Assembly (NCBI GenBank): GCA_009377495.1
Contig: WHTZ01000039.1
Location: forward strand, 1-58,198
From: Luteitalea sp.
GTDB taxonomy: Bacteria > Acidobacteriota > Vicinamibacteria > Vicinamibacterales > Vicinamibacteraceae
Length of the DNA stretch: 58,198 bases
Direction of reading: 5' to 3'
Shown: one piece after another, positions 54,600 to 58,198 of the stretch
Position numbering within the stretch: the first letter of the stretch is position 1
How the letters are laid out: each line of letters starts with the position of its first letter
Position numbers and translations under genes: made by a program
The notes under the pieces: model-generated
Databases searched by the model: none
Seen by the model: the letters and a program-made list of their open reading frames with translations, nothing else
Told to the model about the DNA's origin: nothing

Positions 54600-55472
54600 A
54601 TGATTCTTGTTCTCGGAGCTGCCGGCCAGTTGGGCGCGACGATCGTGGAGCGTCTGCGGCGCCGCACAGGGGCGCCGGAGGCAGCTGCGCTGATTGCGCT
54701 CACACGGCGCGAGCTCGACGTGGCCGATGCGCGCGCGGTCGGTGATGCCATCCGTCGCCACGGCCCCGCGCTGATTGTCAACTGCACGGCATACAACGAC
54801 GTGGACGGGGCAGAAGAGGACGCGACGACGGCGCTCAGCGTGAACGCGTTTGCGGTACAGGCGATGGCGCGTGGTGCGGCCGAGGTCGACGCGACGCTCG
54901 TACACTACAGCACCGACTTCGTCTTCGACGGAGAGACGGATAGACCATACCGGGAAGAGGATCGGGCGCGTCCGCTCAGCGCGTACGGGGCATCGAAGTT
55001 GTTGGGCGAGTGGTTTGCGGCGGATGCACCGCGACACTACGTGCTGCGCGTTGAAAGCCTCTTTGGGGGTCCGGCGGCGCGCAGCAGCTTCGACAAGATC
55101 ATCGCCGGGCTGGTGGCTGGCCGCGACGTCGCGGTCTTCTCGGACCGCATCGTGTCACCGAGCTACGTGGAGCATGTCGCGGATGCCACGCTCGCGCTCG
55201 TCTCGCGCCGCGCGGCGGGTGGGGTGTACCACTGCGTGAACACAGGGGCCACGACGTGGTATGACGCGGCTCGCCACATCGCGACGCGATTAGGCGCCCC
55301 TCAATCGCTGCTGAAGCCCGTGTCGATCAATGATGTGACGCTTCGAGCGAGACGCCCGCGCTATTGCGCGTTGGCGAACGAGAAGCTGCGACGGGCCGGC
55401 GTCTCCATGCCGCGTTGGGAGGACGCGCTGACGCGGTACGTCGACAAGACTCTGCCGGGAATCGGGAGTTAG
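54600..55472 (+). CDS. dTDP-4-dehydrorhamnose reductase-like SDR enzyme
   Basis: This is a 290-residue extended SDR. It starts MILVLGAAGQLGATIV (GxxGxxG Rossmann), with the catalytic Y-x-x-x-K in YGASKLLGEWF and STDFVFDG nearby. It probably reduces a 4-keto-6-deoxy-sugar nucleotide as the last step to rhamnose or a related sugar, matching the rhamnosyltransferase-like genes in the locus. ATG 54600 was chosen over an upstream in-frame start because the extension is repeat DNA. The last codons and the stop (GIGS) are part of a heptad array. Confidence 0.88.
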   Translation: MILVLGAAGQLGATIVERLRRRTGAPEAAALIALTRRELDVADARAVGDAIRRHGPALIVNCTAYNDVDGAEEDATTALSVNAFAVQAMARGAAEVDATLVHYSTDFVFDGETDRPYREEDRARPLSAYGASKLLGEWFAADAPRHYVLRVESLFGGPAARSSFDKIIAGLVAGRDVAVFSDRIVSPSYVEHVADATLALVSRRAAGGVYHCVNTGATTWYDAARHIATRLGAPQSLLKPVSINDVTLRARRPRYCALANEKLRRAGVSMPRWEDALTRYVDKTLPGIGS

Positions 55473-55516
55473 GAATCGGGAATCAGGAGTCAGGCACCGG
55501 GGACCAGGGTCTGAGA
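55463..55516. repeat. Heptad tandem array at the RmlD-like gene stop
   Basis: About eight heptads (GGAATCG, GGAGTTA, GGAATCA, GGAGTCA and variants) run across the end of the reductase gene, so the stop codon TAG and the last residues come from the array. Confidence 0.75.
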
Positions 55517-55525
55517 CCGCGTGAG

Positions 55526-55559
55526 AATGGTGCCAGGTCAAGCCGAGCCTGGCACCATT
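55526..55559. terminator. Bidirectional hairpin terminator
   Basis: AATGGTGCCAGG pairs perfectly with CCTGGCACCATT around a 10-nt loop. It lies between the convergent reductase and PEP-CTERM genes, 54 nt after the first stop and 52 nt after the second. Confidence 0.6.
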
Positions 55560-55610
55560 GCACGCGGGCGACAACCGTGCTGAAGGGAAAGATCCGGGAG
55601 TAGGTCTGCG

Positions 55611-56432
55611 TTACGACTGTCTGTGACGGCCGCGGACCACCCAGGCGAACCCGAGCAGCCCGAGTCCGAGCAGCGCTGTGGTTCCGGGCTCCGGTACCTT
55701 GGAGATCGGCTTCCACGCCACGATCACGTCGTTGTAGTCATAGTCCGAGCACGAGCCCGGAATGCACGTAGGCGTCGCGAGCGTCCCGAACAGATCCTCC
55801 AGCCCGAGCCAGAACTGGTCACCGTCGGTCATGTAGGCGAACTGTTGCCCAGGCGTTCCCCCGAACTCGTCGCTAAAAAACGCACCGTCATTCAACGACG
55901 AGTCTGTATAGTACGTCTGGCCAAAGTCCGTGTTGAAGTAGTAGAAGCCGAATGTCGCGGGCAGCGCGACCGTCGTGACCGAATCAAACGTCTGCTCTGG
56001 CGCGAAGAGCGCGTGGCGCTCGCCGGTGTCGAGATCGTACCAGCCGAACTCGTTGCTTCCATTGAGGATGCTGAACTCCCCGACTAGGGTGACTTCGTAA
56101 GTGTACGCGGCACCCTCGTCGAAGTAGAACGCATCCACGGCGGAACCGTCCGGCTGTCCCAGGTAGCTCAGGGGGTTGCTGGTTGTCTGCGATAGCACGA
56201 TCGGCGACGCGCCGACCCAGTCGCAAACCGTACCCTGTGCGAGGCTGGCGAGGTGGCAGGGGCCCGTGTTGCTGTCCCACGAGTTACCGTTCCAGTGCGG
56301 GCCAAAGCTCTCATCGGTGGTGGTGACGGGTTGAAGACCGCCCGAACCGACGATAATAGGAGCGGCCCAAGCGGACGCTGACGTCAGCCAGGCCGCACTG
56401 ACCAACGTGGCGAGTATAAGCGAACGTTTCAT
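55611..56432 (-). CDS. PEP-CTERM sorting domain protein
   Basis: This 273-residue secreted protein has a signal peptide ending at SASAWAA (about residue 24) and the sorting tail VPEPGTTALLGLGLLG followed by a helix and Arg-rich end (VRGRHRQS). Proteins of this type are cleaved and anchored by exosortase, whose gene is usually in an exopolysaccharide locus; none is in this window. The body is Asp/Gly/Tyr-rich. It likely is an extracellular matrix protein linked to the polysaccharide. A sigma-54 type promoter lies about 170 nt upstream. Confidence 0.92.
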   Translation of the reverse strand: MKRSLILATLVSAAWLTSASAWAAPIIVGSGGLQPVTTTDESFGPHWNGNSWDSNTGPCHLASLAQGTVCDWVGASPIVLSQTTSNPLSYLGQPDGSAVDAFYFDEGAAYTYEVTLVGEFSILNGSNEFGWYDLDTGERHALFAPEQTFDSVTTVALPATFGFYYFNTDFGQTYYTDSSLNDGAFFSDEFGGTPGQQFAYMTDGDQFWLGLEDLFGTLATPTCIPGSCSDYDYNDVIVAWKPISKVPEPGTTALLGLGLLGFAWVVRGRHRQS

Positions 56433-56776
56433 GCTCCCTCCAGAATCGAGTTGCGTCGAGGAACCGCCAGATGTCTACGCTCGGGGCGACTTTCGTTCGC
56501 TGTGCGGCAGCCGACGGTTCGCGGATTGTTGCCCAAGATGCCGGAACGCCTCCTGCTGTGGGCGTTTCATTGGCGACCGAGCGCATACACGCCAGAGGTA
56601 CTGCATGCTCCGTGCCAGTCTCAGATACTCAGGTGGGGTTATCTGTGCGCGTCCGTCGTCCACGCGCGCCAACCGCGTCACAGCCGGATGGTCTGTCTTC
56701 GTATCCTGTCAGGAAAAGCGGTCGGGGGCCTTTTCCACACGACTCTTCGGGGAGCCCCGATCCCTGTTTGACACCG
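56433..56776. other. Divergent regulatory region
   Basis: This 344-nt region separates the divergent PEP-CTERM and nucleotide-sugar dehydrogenase genes. It contains the candidate sigma-54 promoter and a small hairpin TCGGG-GAGC-CCCGA near 56750. I see no riboswitch that I can support. Confidence 0.5.
56600..56615 (-). promoter_or_regulatory. Candidate sigma-54 (-24/-12) promoter of the PEP-CTERM gene
   Basis: On the minus strand the sequence is TGGCACGGAGCATGCA. It matches TGGCACG-N4-TTGCA with one change (TTGC to ATGC), and the invariant GG and GC are 10 nt apart as required. The PEP-CTERM start is about 168 nt downstream. PEP-CTERM systems are often tied to sigma-54 and PrsK/PrsR, so this is plausible. 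Confidence 0.6.
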
Positions 56777-58078
56777 ATGTCTGACGTGCTGATTGAAAAG
56801 CTGCGCGCGCGCCAGGCTCACGCCGGCGTGATTGGTCTGGGGTATGTGGGCTTGCCGCTGGCGGTGGCATTCGCCCGGGCAGGCCTGCAGGTGACCGGCT
56901 TCGACCTGGAGAGCAGCAAGGTCGCAATGCTCAACGCGGGTGAGTCGTACATCCTCGACGTACCCAACTGTCACGTCAGCCAAGCCGTGGGAGAGGGTCG
57001 GTTCCAAGCGACAACCGATGTCTCGGCGCTCTCGGCGGTCGATACCATCAACATCTGCGTGCCCACGCCATTACGCAAGACGAAGGATCCAGATCTGTCG
57101 TTCATCGTCGCGGCAGTCACGGAGACGGCAAAGTACCTCCGCCGAGGACAGCTCGTGATTCTCGAATCGACGACCTATCCTGGGACGACCGAAGAGGTCG
57201 TGCAGCCGATGTTGGAGGCAGGAGGCTTGAAGGCGGGCGTTGACTTCTATCTCGCGTTCTCGCCAGAGCGCGTCGATCCCGGCAACCCGCACTTCCAGAC
57301 ACACAACATTCCGAAGGTCGTCGGGGGCGTCGATCCGGCGTCAACCGAGGCTGCGGTGGCGCTCTATTCGACGATCGTCACCGACGTCGTGCCCGTGTCG
57401 AGCACGCGTGTCGCAGAGATGGTCAAGCTGCTCGAGAACACCTTCCGTGCCGTGAATATTGGTCTCGTGAACGAGCTCGCGCTCATGTGTCGCGACCTGG
57501 GCATCAATGTGTGGGAGGTCATCGACGCGGCGAAGACCAAGCCCTTCGGCTTCATGCCGTTCTACCCGGGACCAGGTCTCGGCGGCCATTGCATCCCGAT
57601 CGATCCCTTCTATCTCAGTTGGAAGGCGCGTGAGACCGGCTTCGAAAGCCGGTTCATCGAGCTGGCTGGTCACGTCAACGCAAGCATGCCCAAGCACGTC
57701 GTGAGCCTCGTGGCCGATGCGCTCAACAGCATCGGCCGAGCGATCAACGGCTCGCGCATTCACCTCTTTGGGATGGCCTACAAGCCGGACGTGAGCGACC
57801 ACCGCGAGTCGCCTGCCCTCGATATTGCGCGGCTCCTGCGGCAGCGAGGGGCCCGTGTTACGTACAGCGACCCGCACGTGCGGGATGTGGAGCATGGCGA
57901 TTTTCAGATGGCCGCGGTACCGCTCGAGGAGGCTTACCGCAACGGATTCGAGTGCGCTATCGTGACCACCAATCACCGGGCCTTCGACTATGCGGAGCTC
58001 GCACGTCGGGCCCCGCTCATCGTGGATACACGGAACGCCTTGAAGGGCGTCGTCGGCGACCACATCTTTCGACTGTGA
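56777..58078 (+). CDS. Nucleotide-sugar dehydrogenase (UDP-GlcNAc/ManNAc 6-dehydrogenase type)
   Basis: This 433-residue enzyme has the NAD site VIGLGYVGLPLAVAFA near residue 18, a substrate-domain segment VKLLENTFRAVNIGLVNELA, and the catalytic C272 in GGHCIPIDPFYLSW. It oxidises a UDP-hexose C6 to a uronic acid in two steps. The absence of the UDP-glucose-type features and similarity to WbpA/WecC-like proteins suggest an N-acetyl-hexosamine as substrate. ATG 56777 was chosen because the frame upstream is Arg/Ser-rich. It likely supplies an amino-uronic acid to the polysaccharide made here. Confidence 0.9.
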   Translation: MSDVLIEKLRARQAHAGVIGLGYVGLPLAVAFARAGLQVTGFDLESSKVAMLNAGESYILDVPNCHVSQAVGEGRFQATTDVSALSAVDTINICVPTPLRKTKDPDLSFIVAAVTETAKYLRRGQLVILESTTYPGTTEEVVQPMLEAGGLKAGVDFYLAFSPERVDPGNPHFQTHNIPKVVGGVDPASTEAAVALYSTIVTDVVPVSSTRVAEMVKLLENTFRAVNIGLVNELALMCRDLGINVWEVIDAAKTKPFGFMPFYPGPGLGGHCIPIDPFYLSWKARETGFESRFIELAGHVNASMPKHVVSLVADALNSIGRAINGSRIHLFGMAYKPDVSDHRESPALDIARLLRQRGARVTYSDPHVRDVEHGDFQMAAVPLEEAYRNGFECAIVTTNHRAFDYAELARRAPLIVDTRNALKGVVGDHIFRL

Positions 58079-58094
58079 TCAGGAGATCGGCGCG

Positions 58095-58198
58095 GCTAAC
58101 CGCCTCCGCCAAGGCTACGGCGGTCCACCTTCGCGCTGCGCGCTACGGCGGACTCGTCCGCCGAAGCTTTATGCGAAGGCGGAAGCCGCGCCCTACCG
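58095..58198. repeat. Palindromic repeat-rich intergenic DNA at the right edge
   Basis: After the dehydrogenase stop the DNA has several inverted repeats, for example GGCGGAC-TC-GTCCGCC at 58147-58162, and units of the type GAAGCTTTATGCGAAGGCGG. Read on the minus strand, the 58148-58184 part resembles the element inside the glycosyltransferase gene at 47617-47652. The last bases (AAGCCGCGCCCTAC) recur at 39095-39108. Confidence 0.65.

Noticed and set aside
56433..56776. Possible c-di-GMP riboswitch in the PEP-CTERM leader
   Set aside because: I could not find the conserved GEMM core on either strand.
1..58198. CRISPR arrays, tRNA or rRNA genes, insertion sequences with transposases
   Set aside because: None was recognised on either strand.

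Overview
The window is GC-rich and gene-dense. It suggests an Acidobacteriota genome, most likely a soil member near Vicinamibacteria. The reasons are an outer-membrane TonB receptor with an N-terminal carboxypeptidase-regulatory domain, a DUF6797 protein carrying a cytochrome c domain, a PEP-CTERM surface protein, many glycosyltransferases, and heptanucleotide and palindromic intergenic repeats. The taxonomic call is inference; no rRNA or tRNA gene was seen.

Layout. 1-2416: a two-gene minus-strand polysaccharide-lyase-like operon (FG-GAP protein cut by the left edge, Tat-exported beta-helix protein) behind a LacI-type palindrome. 2844-6980: DUF1772 protein, methyltransferase, and a DUF6797/cytochrome c protein. 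7067-11240: SNF2 helicase, SWIM zinc-finger protein and a TerB-like protein in one operon. 11237-13339: a cyclase-family lipoprotein and a secreted alpha/beta hydrolase.

13444-25959 is the most interesting accessory block. It holds a lasso-peptide biosynthesis locus: a large regulator-like gene, two tandem RRE (PqqD-like) proteins, a B2 leader peptidase, an AsnB-like cyclase, and a 45-residue precursor gene at 18311-18448. Convergent to it lies an operon of a TonB-dependent receptor and an S9 peptidase resembling the lasso isopeptidase family. Two paralogous XRE regulators and an AraC regulator follow. Near-identical 12-bp boxes lie upstream of the receptor operon and of both XRE genes. The likely scheme is that the peptide is made and secreted, taken back up through the receptor and opened by the peptidase.

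26143-33201: an XRE protein with a basic hexapeptide-repeat tail, a class A penicillin-binding protein, an enolase-superfamily enzyme with a sugar isomerase-like partner, and an unknown membrane protein. 33282-38974: a tightly packed operon of a HemN-like radical SAM enzyme, a UbiC-like chorismate lyase, a flavin-dependent halogenase-like enzyme, a phenylacetate-CoA-ligase-like enzyme, and holB. The first four look like a small aromatic natural-product pathway. 39109-41395: proC, pdxA and smpB.

41400-58078 is an exopolysaccharide/O-antigen locus: initiating sugar-phosphate transferase, GT4, GT2, a triple-domain glycosyltransferase, a YfhO-like membrane protein, the Wzm/Wzt exporter, a DegT aminotransferase, an RmlD-like reductase, a PEP-CTERM protein with a candidate sigma-54 promoter, and a nucleotide-sugar dehydrogenase. 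This locus contains repeat elements, some of which lie in frame inside a glycosyltransferase gene.
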